Below the pieces are notes generated by a model that saw nothing but the letters and a program-made list of their open reading frames with translations, ran no database searches and was not told the DNA's origin. The position numbers and the translations under genes were made by a program. A stretch of DNA of 15,338 nucleotides from Geosporobacter sp040797825 (lineage in GTDB: Bacteria; Bacillota; Clostridia; Peptostreptococcales; Thermotaleaceae), in the NCBI GenBank assembly GCA_040797825.1, contig JBFNEZ010000081.1:1-15338 (forward strand), read 5' to 3'. Shown piece by piece: positions 6,655-14,505 of this stretch; position 1 is the first letter of the stretch, and the number at the start of each line of letters is the position of its first letter.

Positions 6655-6691
6655 TTGAAAGGAATAGGTCTATGGGAAAGGAGGTGAAGGG

Positions 6692-6907
6692 ATGGGTCAA
6701 AGACGACTGGAGATGGTTTTTAAAAATCAACTGGGAAAAACCAATAAGATCACTGTGGACAATGCACGGCTGGATCTCAGTGAAGGCGATGTGGAAGCAG
6801 CTATGCAGGCCATCATTGACAAAAATATTTTCAAAACCAGTGGTGGAGAACTGGCAGGTATTGAATCGGCCAGTATTATCACCACAGAGGTAGAGGAGTT
6901 GATGTAG
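6692..6907 (+). CDS. DUF2922 family protein
   Basis: A 71-residue protein from ATG 6692, with AAGGAGGTGA (6678-6687) just before it. Recognisable DUF2922 features are RRLEMVFKNQLGKTNKITVDNAR at the start, the helical DVEAAMQAIIDKNIF and the closing GIESASIITTEVEEL. It is about the same size as the DUF1659 protein and similar in general make-up (beta strands around one helix), so the two may be related partners; this is inference. Only four bases separate its stop from the yvrJ start, so the two are translationally linked. Confidence 0.88.
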   Translation: MGQRRLEMVFKNQLGKTNKITVDNARLDLSEGDVEAAMQAIIDKNIFKTSGGELAGIESASIITTEVEELM

Positions 6908-6911
6908 TATA

Positions 6912-7055
6912 ATGGAGGAAATTTATTCTCATGTAGCCAATCTGGGATTTCCCATTGCTGTATCTGTATATTTGCTGGTACGGATAGAGGGAAAGCTTGA
7001 AAATCTCAGTATGAGCATCTATGAGTTAGCCAAAGTAATTGAAGGATTGAAGTAA
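6912..7055 (+). CDS. yvrJ: YvrJ family small membrane protein
   Basis: A 47-residue protein read directly from ATG 6912 to TAA 7053-7055. It begins MEEIYSHVANLGFPIAVSVYLLVRIEGKLE and continues with an amphipathic helix ending VIEGLK. The NLGFPIAVSVYLLVRIE segment is the family pattern: one short membrane helix followed by a charged helix. No good ribosome binding site of its own is present (GAGGAG lies 13 bases away), so it probably depends on translation of the DUF2922 gene four bases upstream. In Bacillus subtilis yvrJ lies near the sigma factor gene yvrI, which parallels this operon. The role is unknown. Confidence 0.9.
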   Translation: MEEIYSHVANLGFPIAVSVYLLVRIEGKLENLSMSIYELAKVIEGLK

Positions 7056-7100
7056 AGAAAGAGGCCATCGACGGCAGGGCGTGGATGGCCTCTTTCTTTT
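7054..7100 (+). terminator. Terminator of the sigma/DUF1659/DUF2922/YvrJ operon
   Basis: A 16-bp perfect stem (7054-7069 with 7084-7099; core GAGGCCATC/GATGGCCTC) encloses a 14-base loop, and the distal arm ends in a T-rich run. It overlaps the yvrJ stop codon. Confidence 0.92.
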
Positions 7101-7281
7101 ATTTCAACCAATATTGAAAAACAAATAGCAAAAAAAAGAAGAATATCATTCATATTTCAGAATATTATAAAAATGTTTTCGTGAAAACCTATTCCTGTGT
7201 ATCATATTTATTCATGCGGACAAACTTTAGAATTCCTGAAGCCTATTAAATAAATCTTTAAAAAAATTTAAAAGGAAAACG

Positions 7282-7310
7282 ATTTATGAATAATTATAAT
7301 TTTCATAAAT
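7282..7310. promoter_or_regulatory. Inverted repeat, possible operator
   Basis: ATTTATGAA (7282-7290) and TTCATAAAT (7302-7310) are perfect inverted arms 11 bases apart, with the smaller palindrome AATTATAATT inside. It ends two bases before the -35 box of the promoter candidate, a place where an activator or repressor could bind. Candidate binder: the XRE-cupin regulator of the same operon. AT-richness makes chance possible. Confidence 0.4.
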
Positions 7311-7312
7311 TA

Positions 7313-7341
7313 TTTACAATTGAATTATAGCGTGATAATAT
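7313..7341 (+). promoter_or_regulatory. Candidate promoter of the dipeptidase/ABC operon
   Basis: TTTACA (7313-7318), a 17-base spacer and TAATAT (7336-7341) with TG one base upstream of the -10 box make a good extended sigma-A match. It implies an untranslated leader of about 150 bases. Confidence 0.55.
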
Positions 7342-7497
7342 TTCAATATGATTTTCGTACAACCAAAAAACGGACAGAAAAGGGATGCAGTTGACTAGAA
7401 GTTACTGCAAAAATTTTATAAATGATTTCAATATATTTAAATTTATATACAAAATTTACACTTTATTGAAAAATTCACGCAGCAAATGAGGTGAAGC

Positions 7498-8502
7498 ATG
7501 GGCATCATAGATATTCATTCAGATATCATCCATCATCTAGTAGAAGAAAGAAAGAAAGGGAATAAAGGGGTTTTGGACAGTTATCATTACCCCATATTGA
7601 AAGAAGCAGGGGTCAGCACCTTGGTAATGCCTTTGTGGGTGGAAAAGGAATACCAGAAGAATCTAGGCTTTGCCCGATTGATAGAGCTCTTATGCGGATT
7701 TGGAGCAGAAATACAGGAGAGCAAATACTTTCAGGTGGTTCAAACAATTGAAGATATCCTAGAGCCAGGAGATAAAATCCCTATCATATTGGGCTTGGAA
7801 GGGCTATGCTTTGTGGAACAATGGCCCCTCTCTTTAAAGGATGAGGATGAACAAATCCATCAAATCTTTTCCTTTTTAAAGAGCTTTCATATCAAACACG
7901 GCATCCTAGCCTGGTATGAAATTAACAAAATTGCATCGGGGACGGGGGCAAAGGATGAAGGGATATTGGGTCTAAGTGCCTTTGGAAAAAAGGTAGTGAA
8001 AAAAATGGAAAAAGAGGGTTTTATCATTGATTTGTCCCATGTGGATGATCCTTCCTTCTGGGATGTTCTAGAGGTGGTTTCAGGACCAGTGATTTGCAGT
8101 CATTCCAATGCCAGAACCCTGTGCAATCATCCAAGAAATCTAAGTGATGAACAGTTAAAGGCCATTGCCAGCTGTGGCGGTCTCGTAGGAGTGAATGCCC
8201 ATTGGGCTTTCATCGATCCTCAAAATCCTACTATTCATCGATTCATCGACCATATTGACCATATGGCAGAGCAAATCGGCATTGAACACATTGCCTTTGG
8301 CTTTGACTTTACCAATTATATTGAGATGTACAATCAAGCACCAGGTTTTAGAACAGCAGCAGGCTTAGATTCCGTCCTCTGCGTTCCAAATCTTATGAAA
8401 TTACTCAGAGAAAGGGGGTATTCGGAAAAGGAACTTGATGCCATGGCCCATACTAACTTTTTAAAATATTTAAAAAAGATATGGAAAAAGGGAGGAGAAT
8501 AA
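7498..8502 (+). CDS. Cytoplasmic M19 (membrane/renal dipeptidase family) dipeptidase
   Basis: A 334-residue zinc-type dipeptidase, expected to split dipeptides in the cytoplasm, since no signal peptide is present. GAGGTGA lies just before ATG 7498. Metal and active-site motifs occur in M19 order: DIHSD (5-9, with His7 and Asp9), GLEG (bridging Glu101), IDLSH (177-181), CSHSNAR (His202, Arg205), HPRNLSDEQL (211-220) and the late aspartate at AFGFDF (Asp270). The last motif is usually GSDFDG in the family; here Phe replaces Ser and the following DG is lost, which may change substrate choice. It is the first gene of the operon and ends three bases before the binding protein, so it probably cleaves what the transporter brings in. 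M19 enzymes often accept dipeptides with a D-residue at the C-terminal position. Confidence 0.93.
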   Translation: MGIIDIHSDIIHHLVEERKKGNKGVLDSYHYPILKEAGVSTLVMPLWVEKEYQKNLGFARLIELLCGFGAEIQESKYFQVVQTIEDILEPGDKIPIILGLEGLCFVEQWPLSLKDEDEQIHQIFSFLKSFHIKHGILAWYEINKIASGTGAKDEGILGLSAFGKKVVKKMEKEGFIIDLSHVDDPSFWDVLEVVSGPVICSHSNARTLCNHPRNLSDEQLKAIASCGGLVGVNAHWAFIDPQNPTIHRFIDHIDHMAEQIGIEHIAFGFDFTNYIEMYNQAPGFRTAAGLDSVLCVPNLMKLLRERGYSEKELDAMAHTNFLKYLKKIWKKGGE

Positions 8503-8505
8503 AAA

Positions 8506-10095
8506 ATGTTAAAAAAAGTGCTATCTTTATTGCTTGTACTCGGTCTTTTACTTGGTGTTACAGGATGTGGTTCTAAACCTGTGCAGCAGGAACCAGCAGC
8601 ACCACCAGTGGCGGAGCCAGCGGCTCAAAAGGATCCCAGCACCATCACTGTTGCCATAAGGGCAGATATGGGAACCTTAGACCCAGGTGTATCTATGGAA
8701 AATTTGGCTTGGAAAATCACCTATCCTACCTATGAACGCTTGGTTGATTTCGATGGAGGATCTACAGAGGTCAAGCCTGGATTGGCAAAGGACTGGACTG
8801 TTAGTGAGGATGGTTTAACTTGGACCTTCTTCTTAGAAGAGGGCCATTTATTCACTGATGGCACAGAGGTTACTGCAGAAGCGGTTAAATTCAGCTTTGA
8901 TCGTGTTTTGGCTTTAGGACAAGGACCTTCTGATACCTACAATGTAATCGGAGAAGTGGTTGTGGTAGATCCTTACACCGTAGCATTTAAGTTGTCCAAT
9001 CCATTCCCACCATTCCTATCTACCTTGGCAACCAATTATGGAGCCATCATCAATCCTAAGGTAATGGAAAAAGAAGAAAATGGAGATATGGCACAGAACT
9101 ACTTATCCAATCATACAGCAGGCAGCGGTGTTTATCAATTGGCAGAATGGAATAAGGGCCAATATCTCAAACTGACCTTGAATCCAAACACAAAGGTAAA
9201 ACCTGCTTTTGAAACAGTATTCTTTAAATTGGTTCCAGATCCATCAGGAGCTAGATTGCAGTTGGAAAAGGGAGATGTGGATATTGCAGAAGCTATCCCA
9301 GTAGATCAAATCGAGCAATTAAAAAACAAAGACAATATTGTAGTGATACAAAAACCAAGTTTAGCTGTGAATTATGTTTATATAAACAGCAGCAAGGGAA
9401 ATAAGGCTCTAGCCAATCCTAAGGTTCGTCAAGCATTAAACTATGCCGTAGACTACAAGGTAATCGTGGAGCAAGTAATGCAAGGCTATGCAACGCAAAT
9501 GAGGGGACCTGTACCAGAGGGCTTATGGGGACATGATCCATCGGCACTTCAATATGAATACAATCTTGAGAAAGCAAAGGCACTTTTAAAGGAAGCCGGT
9601 GTTGACAAACTAGATTTAACACTGCTTTATTCCGATAGATTGCCGAACTGGGAACAAGAAGCATTGATTATTCAAGCAAATCTTGCGGATCTTGGGATAA
9701 ACTTGAATCTAAACAAAGTAGCCAATGCAACTATGAGAGAAATGCTAGATACAGGAGAGTTTGACCTGGCCATGGGTTCTTGGAGCCCAGACTATGGAGA
9801 TCCTTTCATGTTCATGAACTACTGGTTTGATTCCAATAATCATGGATTGGCTGGCAACCGTGCTTTCTATACAAACGCCAAAGTGGATCAATTGATTCGT
9901 AAAGCAGCAACCATCAGTGATCAGGATGAGCGTAAGGGACTATATAAAGAAGCCCAAACAATTGCCATTGAAGAGGCTCCCTATATCTACCTCTATCAAA
10001 AAGATTATGTTTTGCCCATAAGCAAAGGATTGAAAGGTTTTGTGCACAATCCAATGCTGGAAGGGATTTATAACCTGGCAGAAATGTCGAAATAA
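8506..10095 (+). CDS. Peptide-type ABC transporter substrate-binding lipoprotein (SBP family 5)
   Basis: A 529-residue lipoprotein. Residues 1-21 form a lipoprotein signal (KKVLSLLLVLGLLLGVTGC, with Cys21 lipidated), followed by a Pro/Ala-rich linker to about residue 45 that holds the domain away from the membrane. The family 5 signature KPGLAKDWTVSEDGLTWTF and the FTDGTEVTAEAVKFSFDRV block (about 112-130) show that it belongs to the di/oligopeptide-nickel binding group. It catches the substrate outside the cell and delivers it to the two permeases. GGGAGGAG lies just before ATG 8506 inside the end of the dipeptidase gene. The neighbouring dipeptidase argues for peptides over nickel or sugars. 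Confidence 0.94.
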   Translation: MLKKVLSLLLVLGLLLGVTGCGSKPVQQEPAAPPVAEPAAQKDPSTITVAIRADMGTLDPGVSMENLAWKITYPTYERLVDFDGGSTEVKPGLAKDWTVSEDGLTWTFFLEEGHLFTDGTEVTAEAVKFSFDRVLALGQGPSDTYNVIGEVVVVDPYTVAFKLSNPFPPFLSTLATNYGAIINPKVMEKEENGDMAQNYLSNHTAGSGVYQLAEWNKGQYLKLTLNPNTKVKPAFETVFFKLVPDPSGARLQLEKGDVDIAEAIPVDQIEQLKNKDNIVVIQKPSLAVNYVYINSSKGNKALANPKVRQALNYAVDYKVIVEQVMQGYATQMRGPVPEGLWGHDPSALQYEYNLEKAKALLKEAGVDKLDLTLLYSDRLPNWEQEALIIQANLADLGINLNLNKVANATMREMLDTGEFDLAMGSWSPDYGDPFMFMNYWFDSNNHGLAGNRAFYTNAKVDQLIRKAATISDQDERKGLYKEAQTIAIEEAPYIYLYQKDYVLPISKGLKGFVHNPMLEGIYNLAEMSK

Positions 10096-10113
10096 ACCTA
10101 GGGGAGGGTAAAT

Positions 10114-11118
10114 ATGAAGCAAGTAATTATCAAGAGACTGTCTCTATTAATCATCGTACTCATCGGCGTTACCTTTATCACCTTTACCATGTCTCATCTA
10201 ATTCCTGGTGATCCTGCCAGAATGATGGTAGGACAAAGAGCTTCTGAAGAAACCCTCCAAAGAGTACGTGAGAATCTGGGCTTGGACAAACCTGTCCTGG
10301 TCCAGTATCTCATCTATATGAAGGGTCTCTTGGCTGGAGATATGGGCATGTCCATTCGTACCCAACAGCCAGTGGCAGCAGATTTGAAGGCTTTTTTTCC
10401 TGCAACTTTAGAACTGGCTATTTTTGCATTTATCATTGCCATCTGTATTGGGATCCCTTTGGGGGTCTTGTCTAGTGTCAAGCAAAATACTTGGCTTGAT
10501 CATTGGAGTCGTATTTTCTCCATTGGAGGGGTATCTATTCCCGTTTTTTGGAGCGGTATTGTCTGTATTTTAATCTTTTATTCCAGACTAAACTGGCTGC
10601 CCGCATCGGGGCGAATATCCATGGGTTTGGAGATGAACGCCAATATAACAGGCTTTTATACGATTGATAGCCTGCTAAAAGGGAATTTCAAGGTTTTTGC
10701 CGATAGTGTAAGACATTTGATTTTGCCTGCTGCGGTTTTATCCTATGCCCAGCTGGCTACCATCACCAGACAGGTGCGCTCCAGTATGCTGGAGGTGCTG
10801 AATCAAGAATATATTCGTACGGCTCGGGCCAATGGACTGCCAGAGTGGTATTTAATTATTTTTTATGGACTAAGAAATGCCATGATCCCCACGATCACTG
10901 TAATAGGACTTTCCTTTGGGTCCCTGTTGGGAGGAGCAGTGGTGACAGAAACAGTTTTTGCTTGGCCGGGAATGGGGAAATACGTGGTGGATTCTATCTC
11001 CTTTCTAGATTTTCCAGCAATTATGGGTTTTACTTTGATTGTTGTTGTAGGGTATATGCTGATCAATCTCATGGTCGATCTACTTTATATGGCTTTAGAT
11101 CCACAAATAAGAGAATAG
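10114..11118 (+). CDS. dppB: ABC transporter permease, DppB/OppB type
   Basis: A 334-residue inner-membrane permease from ATG 10114, after a GGGGAGGG ribosome binding site. The first membrane helix is at 8-28, followed by the outside loop HLIPGDPARMM (28-38) and LGLDKPVLVQY (55-65), both typical of DppB/OppB. Further helices lie near 100-122, 135-157, 200-220, 262-282 and 303-325. The cytoplasmic coupling (EAA-type) loop is at 235-261 (TARANGLPEWYLI through RNAMIPTIT) and contacts an ATPase. The end, MALDPQIRE, is the usual one for this family. It forms a heterodimeric pore with the next gene product. The symbol is used at family level; the substrate is not proven. Confidence 0.95.
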   Translation: MKQVIIKRLSLLIIVLIGVTFITFTMSHLIPGDPARMMVGQRASEETLQRVRENLGLDKPVLVQYLIYMKGLLAGDMGMSIRTQQPVAADLKAFFPATLELAIFAFIIAICIGIPLGVLSSVKQNTWLDHWSRIFSIGGVSIPVFWSGIVCILIFYSRLNWLPASGRISMGLEMNANITGFYTIDSLLKGNFKVFADSVRHLILPAAVLSYAQLATITRQVRSSMLEVLNQEYIRTARANGLPEWYLIIFYGLRNAMIPTITVIGLSFGSLLGGAVVTETVFAWPGMGKYVVDSISFLDFPAIMGFTLIVVVGYMLINLMVDLLYMALDPQIRE

Positions 11119-11131
11119 GGAGGAGAAGGAC

Positions 11132-12013
11132 ATGGAAGCACAAATGGGTATACAAACAGACTCAGGGTCTAAAAGGAAAGAAAAGAGTCTGATCTGGTAT
11201 AAAGTCAAAAAAAATCCCATGACCATCTTGGGAGGTTCCTTAATTCTTATTTTGGTAGTATTGGCTGTGACAGCCCCTTGGCTAACCCCCTATGATCCTA
11301 TTAAGATCAATATGGCAGAACGGTTTCAACCCCCTAGTGCAGCCCATTGGTTTGGCACCGATGAAGTAGGGAGGGATATTTTTACAAGGGTACTCTACGG
11401 CGCCCGCCTATCCCTAGGCGCTAGTATTACCATTGTTTTGATAGCAGGGCTGATTGGTTCTGTGATTGGGGCAGTGGCAGGCTACTTTGGGAGCTGGGTA
11501 GATCAAATCATTATGCGAATCATGGATATGTTGTTGGCCTTCCCTACCTTGGTGTTGGCTATGGTATTGGCGGCCACCTTGGGTCCCAATCTGGTAAATG
11601 CCATGCTGGCCATTGCCATTGTAAAAATTCCTGTTTATGTACGCTTGGCCCGGGGAGAGGCCTTGTCTATTAAGAAAAGACTCTATGTGGTGGCGGCAAA
11701 AACCTTCCACATCAATGATTTTTATATTATTTTCCGGCACATTATCCCCAATACCATCACCCCCGTGATCATTCAGACCACCTTGGATTTAGGAAGCACC
11801 ATTTTGTTGGTGGCCACCCTAGGATTCCTAGGCTTGGGTGCACGGCCCCCCGCTCCCGAATGGGGAACCATGATCAGCACAGGTTTTAAGCATATGCTGG
11901 ATCAATGGTGGTACTCAACCTTCCCTGGTTTAGCTGTTTTCATTGCATCGGCTGGCTTTAATCTCGTTGGAGATGGGCTGCGGGATATACTAGATCCAAA
12001 ATCAGCAAGATAG
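11132..12013 (+). CDS. dppC: ABC transporter permease, DppC/OppC type
   Basis: A 293-residue second permease, begun at ATG 11132 after GGGAGGAG; an ATG four codons later is also possible. It has the N-terminal OppC-type helix (31-50) followed by LTPYDP, and the diagnostic HWFGTDEVGRDIFTRVLYGAR (72-92). The coupling loop VAAKTFHINDFYIIFRHIIPN lies at 187-207, and the family ending GDGLRDILDPK at 280-290. It pairs with the DppB-type permease, 13 bases after that gene. Confidence 0.95.
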   Translation: MEAQMGIQTDSGSKRKEKSLIWYKVKKNPMTILGGSLILILVVLAVTAPWLTPYDPIKINMAERFQPPSAAHWFGTDEVGRDIFTRVLYGARLSLGASITIVLIAGLIGSVIGAVAGYFGSWVDQIIMRIMDMLLAFPTLVLAMVLAATLGPNLVNAMLAIAIVKIPVYVRLARGEALSIKKRLYVVAAKTFHINDFYIIFRHIIPNTITPVIIQTTLDLGSTILLVATLGFLGLGARPPAPEWGTMISTGFKHMLDQWWYSTFPGLAVFIASAGFNLVGDGLRDILDPKSAR

Positions 12014-12025
12014 GAGGCATGAAGG

Positions 12026-12985
12026 ATGTTAGTAAATATTGAAGAACTATCCATCACCTTTAATACCTTTCATGGAAAAGTACATGTACTAGATAAGGTC
12101 TCCTTATCGATCAATCGAGGGGAAATATTTGCCATTGTTGGGGAGTCGGGGTCTGGCAAGTCCGTAACGGCCTATTCTATTTTAGGCCTTTTGGATAAAA
12201 ACGCAGAGACCACCCATGGACATATTTATTTTGACGGAGAGGATCTGACCAAGCTGCCTCCCAATAAAATACGAAGCTATCGTGGAAAGCGAATCGGCAT
12301 GGTTTTTCAGGAACCGATGACTGCCCTTCATCCCACCATGCAAATCGGAGATCAGTTGATAACAGTCCTGAAGCACCATCGCAATATTTCTAAAAAAGAA
12401 GCCTATCCTATTATGTTGGAGATTTTGAAGGATGTTCACTTCGACAACCCAGAGGAGGTGGCAAAAAAATATCCCCATCAATTGTCAGGTGGAATGCGGC
12501 AGCGGATTGTGATCGCCCTGGCCATGTCAGGGGAACCAGAGCTATTGGTTGCTGATGAGCCAACAACGGCTCTGGATGTAACCATTCAGGCAGAAATATT
12601 GAATCTGATCAAGGAACTGGTAAAAAAACATCATACGGCTGTACTGCTGATCACCCATGACCTAGGAGTTGTCAAGGAAGTTGCCGATAAGGTTTGTGTG
12701 ATGTATGGGGGAAACATTATGGAGACAGGTTCCGTGGAAAAACTCCTTCATGAGCCTCGGCATCCCTACACCAAAGCATTACTGGCTGCCTTGCCCAATC
12801 GGGTAGACAGCAAGGAGAGACTGCAGGAAATAGCTGGAGAAATCCCGGATTTAAGAAATAGACCGGAAGGCTGTATATTTTATTCCCGATGTCCAAAGGC
12901 GACACCGACCTGTCCTGAAAGGGCTCCAGAAAGCACAAAGATACATGAAAATCATTGGGTTTACTGCTGGGAGGTGAGAACATGA
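12026..12985 (+). CDS. dppD: ABC transporter ATP-binding protein, DppD/OppD type
   Basis: A 319-residue ATPase that powers import. It has Walker A GESGSGKS (39-46), Q-loop FQEP (94-97), signature LSGGMRQR (153-160), Walker B LLVADE (173-178) and switch His211. The C-terminal oligopeptide-transporter extension (from about 235, LHEPRHPYTKALL) carries cysteines 283, 289, 296 and 314. In studied relatives such cysteines hold an iron-sulfur cluster, so one may be present here. The gene starts 12 bases after dppC, with GGAGG upstream, and overlaps the next gene by four bases (ATGA). Confidence 0.95.
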   Translation: MLVNIEELSITFNTFHGKVHVLDKVSLSINRGEIFAIVGESGSGKSVTAYSILGLLDKNAETTHGHIYFDGEDLTKLPPNKIRSYRGKRIGMVFQEPMTALHPTMQIGDQLITVLKHHRNISKKEAYPIMLEILKDVHFDNPEEVAKKYPHQLSGGMRQRIVIALAMSGEPELLVADEPTTALDVTIQAEILNLIKELVKKHHTAVLLITHDLGVVKEVADKVCVMYGGNIMETGSVEKLLHEPRHPYTKALLAALPNRVDSKERLQEIAGEIPDLRNRPEGCIFYSRCPKATPTCPERAPESTKIHENHWVYCWEVRT

Positions 12986-13752
12986 AGCCTATATTGCGGG
13001 TTCAGGAGATCCACAAACAATTTGATGGCTTTACAGCTGTTAAAAAAGTGTCCTTTGAACTCTATGAGGGAGAGACCTTTGGCTTGGTGGGAGAATCAGG
13101 GTCAGGAAAATCTACTCTGGCCAATATCATCATAGGGATTCATCCGCCTACATCGGGGAATATTTATTTAAAGGATCAAGCTTTTTGGGAAAAAAACAAA
13201 TATGGCTTCAAAACAGCGGGGAAAATTCAAATCGTTTTTCAAGATCCCCAATCTTCCCTGGATCCTCGAATGACCATCGGACAGATTATCACAGAACCGC
13301 TGATCCCGCTACCAGCAGCGGTTAAAATAGAAAAAAGCAGCCGCAAAAACCTGTGCAGTCTGCTGCAAAGTGTAGGCCTTCAAGAGCAGCATTTGGAACG
13401 ATATCCCCATGAGTTCTCTGGCGGTCAGCGGCAGCGAATCGCCATTGCAAGGGCATTGATTACAGAGCCTGAAATACTGCTTCTGGATGAACCGACCTCT
13501 GCTTTGGATGTATCGGTCCAAGCCCAGGTGCTGAATTTGCTGAAGGATTTGCAAAAGGAAAGAAATTTAACCTATCTTTTTATTTCTCATAATATGGCTG
13601 TAGTAAAGTATATGAGTGATCGGGTGGGGGTTTTGTATAAAGGCGACTTGGTGGAACTAGGGGAGGCTAAAAATATTTTTGCAGCACCAGAACATCCCTA
13701 TACAAAAAAACTCATCGCCTCTGTACCCGAGATGGCCGATGATGTAGTATAA
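12982..13752 (+). CDS. dppF: ABC transporter ATP-binding protein, DppF/OppF type
   Basis: The 256-residue second ATPase. ATG 12982 is chosen because GGGAGGTGA precedes it and it makes an ATGA overlap with dppD; an in-frame ATG at 12955 lies inside dppD. It has Walker A GESGSGKS (37-44), Q-loop FQDP (86-89), signature FSGGQRQR (145-152), Walker B LLLDE (166-170) and switch His203. It ends soon after the APEHPYTKKLIASVPE motif and lacks the cysteine extension of its partner. With dppD it would form the ATPase dimer under the two permeases. Confidence 0.94.
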   Translation: MKPILRVQEIHKQFDGFTAVKKVSFELYEGETFGLVGESGSGKSTLANIIIGIHPPTSGNIYLKDQAFWEKNKYGFKTAGKIQIVFQDPQSSLDPRMTIGQIITEPLIPLPAAVKIEKSSRKNLCSLLQSVGLQEQHLERYPHEFSGGQRQRIAIARALITEPEILLLDEPTSALDVSVQAQVLNLLKDLQKERNLTYLFISHNMAVVKYMSDRVGVLYKGDLVELGEAKNIFAAPEHPYTKKLIASVPEMADDVV

Positions 13753-13825
13753 TGTAGTGGATGACCTGCGTGTCGTCTTAAAAATAGAAAAATAACATGC
13801 TCTTAAAAAAGGAGTAGATAGAATC

Positions 13826-14377
13826 ATGAAACTTCAATGGGAAAAGCTTCGGGATATTCGAAAGGAGAAGGGACTGACCTTGGTTGACTTATCAGAAAAG
13901 ACAGGGTTGAGTTCTAGTTTGATTTCTCAGATAGAGCGGGGATTGGTAGATCCAACGGTGAACAACTTTTGGAAATTATGCCGAGCCTTGGATGTATACA
14001 TCACGGACTTTTTCAGACCGGAAGAGGAAAATATTGTGATCCGTGCCCATGAACGGCAAACCATCAGCTTTCGATCTCCAAATGCAAAGGTCCGATATCA
14101 GAAGCTTACACCCAATGGCGCAGAAAATATGGAAGTACTCCTGATAGAAATAGAACCGGGCATTAAAGAAGAAAGGGAGTTCACCACTCACAAGGGAGAA
14201 GAGTGCGGCTTTGTGATATCTGGAGAGCTGATTGTGTATTTAGAGGATAAAAAGTATCATTTAAAGGCAGGAGATAGTATTAGTTTCAAAAGCAGTCTTC
14301 GCCATAAATTTGAAAATCATGGGACTGAACTGTCCCGTTCTATTTGGTCTATGACCGTCCCCAGTGTTCGGTGGTAA
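13826..14377 (+). CDS. XRE-type regulator with C-terminal cupin domain
   Basis: A 183-residue DNA-binding regulator. The helix-turn-helix covers about 8-62 (DIRKEKGLTLVDLSEKTGLSS, then LISQIERGLVDPTVNN). The cupin sensor domain covers about 105-178, with THKGEECGFVISGELIVYLE and YHLKAGDSISFKSSLRHKFEN. Members of this group often control transport or amino-acid and polyamine genes by binding a small molecule in the cupin barrel. It lies 73 bases after dppF on the same strand and before the terminator, so it is probably the operon's own regulator. GGAG is 11 bases from the ATG, which suggests modest translation. Its ligand is unknown. Confidence 0.92.
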   Translation: MKLQWEKLRDIRKEKGLTLVDLSEKTGLSSSLISQIERGLVDPTVNNFWKLCRALDVYITDFFRPEEENIVIRAHERQTISFRSPNAKVRYQKLTPNGAENMEVLLIEIEPGIKEEREFTTHKGEECGFVISGELIVYLEDKKYHLKAGDSISFKSSLRHKFENHGTELSRSIWSMTVPSVRW

Positions 14378-14390
14378 GGAAAATATGGAT

Positions 14391-14434
14391 AAAAAAGGAA
14401 CAATTTTGAAGGAATGAAAAATTGTTCCTTTTTT
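14391..14434. terminator. Bidirectional terminator closing the peptide operon
   Basis: A 17-bp perfect stem (14391-14407 with 14418-14434; core GGAACAATTTT) encloses a 10-base loop. It starts with six A and ends with six T, so it can work on both strands. It separates the regulator gene from the ComK-like gene. Confidence 0.93.
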
Positions 14435-14435
14435 A

Positions 14436-14465
14436 TTGTACATTTATAGAAAAAAGGGTTATAAT
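14436..14465 (+). promoter_or_regulatory. Promoter of the ComK-like gene
   Basis: TTGTAC (14436-14441), an 18-base spacer and a perfect TATAAT (14460-14465) form a good sigma-A type promoter. Transcription should start near 14472. Confidence 0.72.
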
Positions 14466-14473
14466 AGAACAAA

Positions 14474-14487
14474 AGAACATATGTTCT
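14474..14487. promoter_or_regulatory. Putative LexA (SOS) operator
   Basis: AGAACATATGTTCT is a perfect 14-base palindrome containing GAACATATGTTC, which matches the Gram-positive LexA/DinR pattern GAAC-N4-GTTC in its most typical form. It starts eight bases after the -10 box and so covers the start point, a place where a bound repressor would block transcription. Binding itself is inferred. Confidence 0.68.
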
Positions 14488-14505
14488 GATGTGCGAGGTG
14501 AAAAA

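Larger units (their letters stand above)
7101..7497. other. AT-rich regulatory region ahead of the peptide-transport operon
   Basis: No gene is supported here on either strand. It contains a small near-palindrome GTTTTC-GT-GAAAAC (7175-7188), a 9-bp inverted repeat (7282-7310), a promoter candidate (7313-7341) and a second, weaker one: TTGACT at 7391 with TTTTAT at 7414. A short hairpin TGCAGT/ACTGCA (7386-7391 with 7404-7409) lies over that second -35 box. Confidence 0.5.

Noticed and set aside
6901..13751. Identical 14-mer GATGTAGTATAATG at 6901 and 13740
   Set aside because: One such match is expected by chance in a 15 kb AT-rich window, and the two contexts share nothing else.
14422..14505. 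Upstream ATG for the ComK-like gene
   Set aside because: It lies inside the terminator stem and upstream of the promoter, so it would not be on the transcript.
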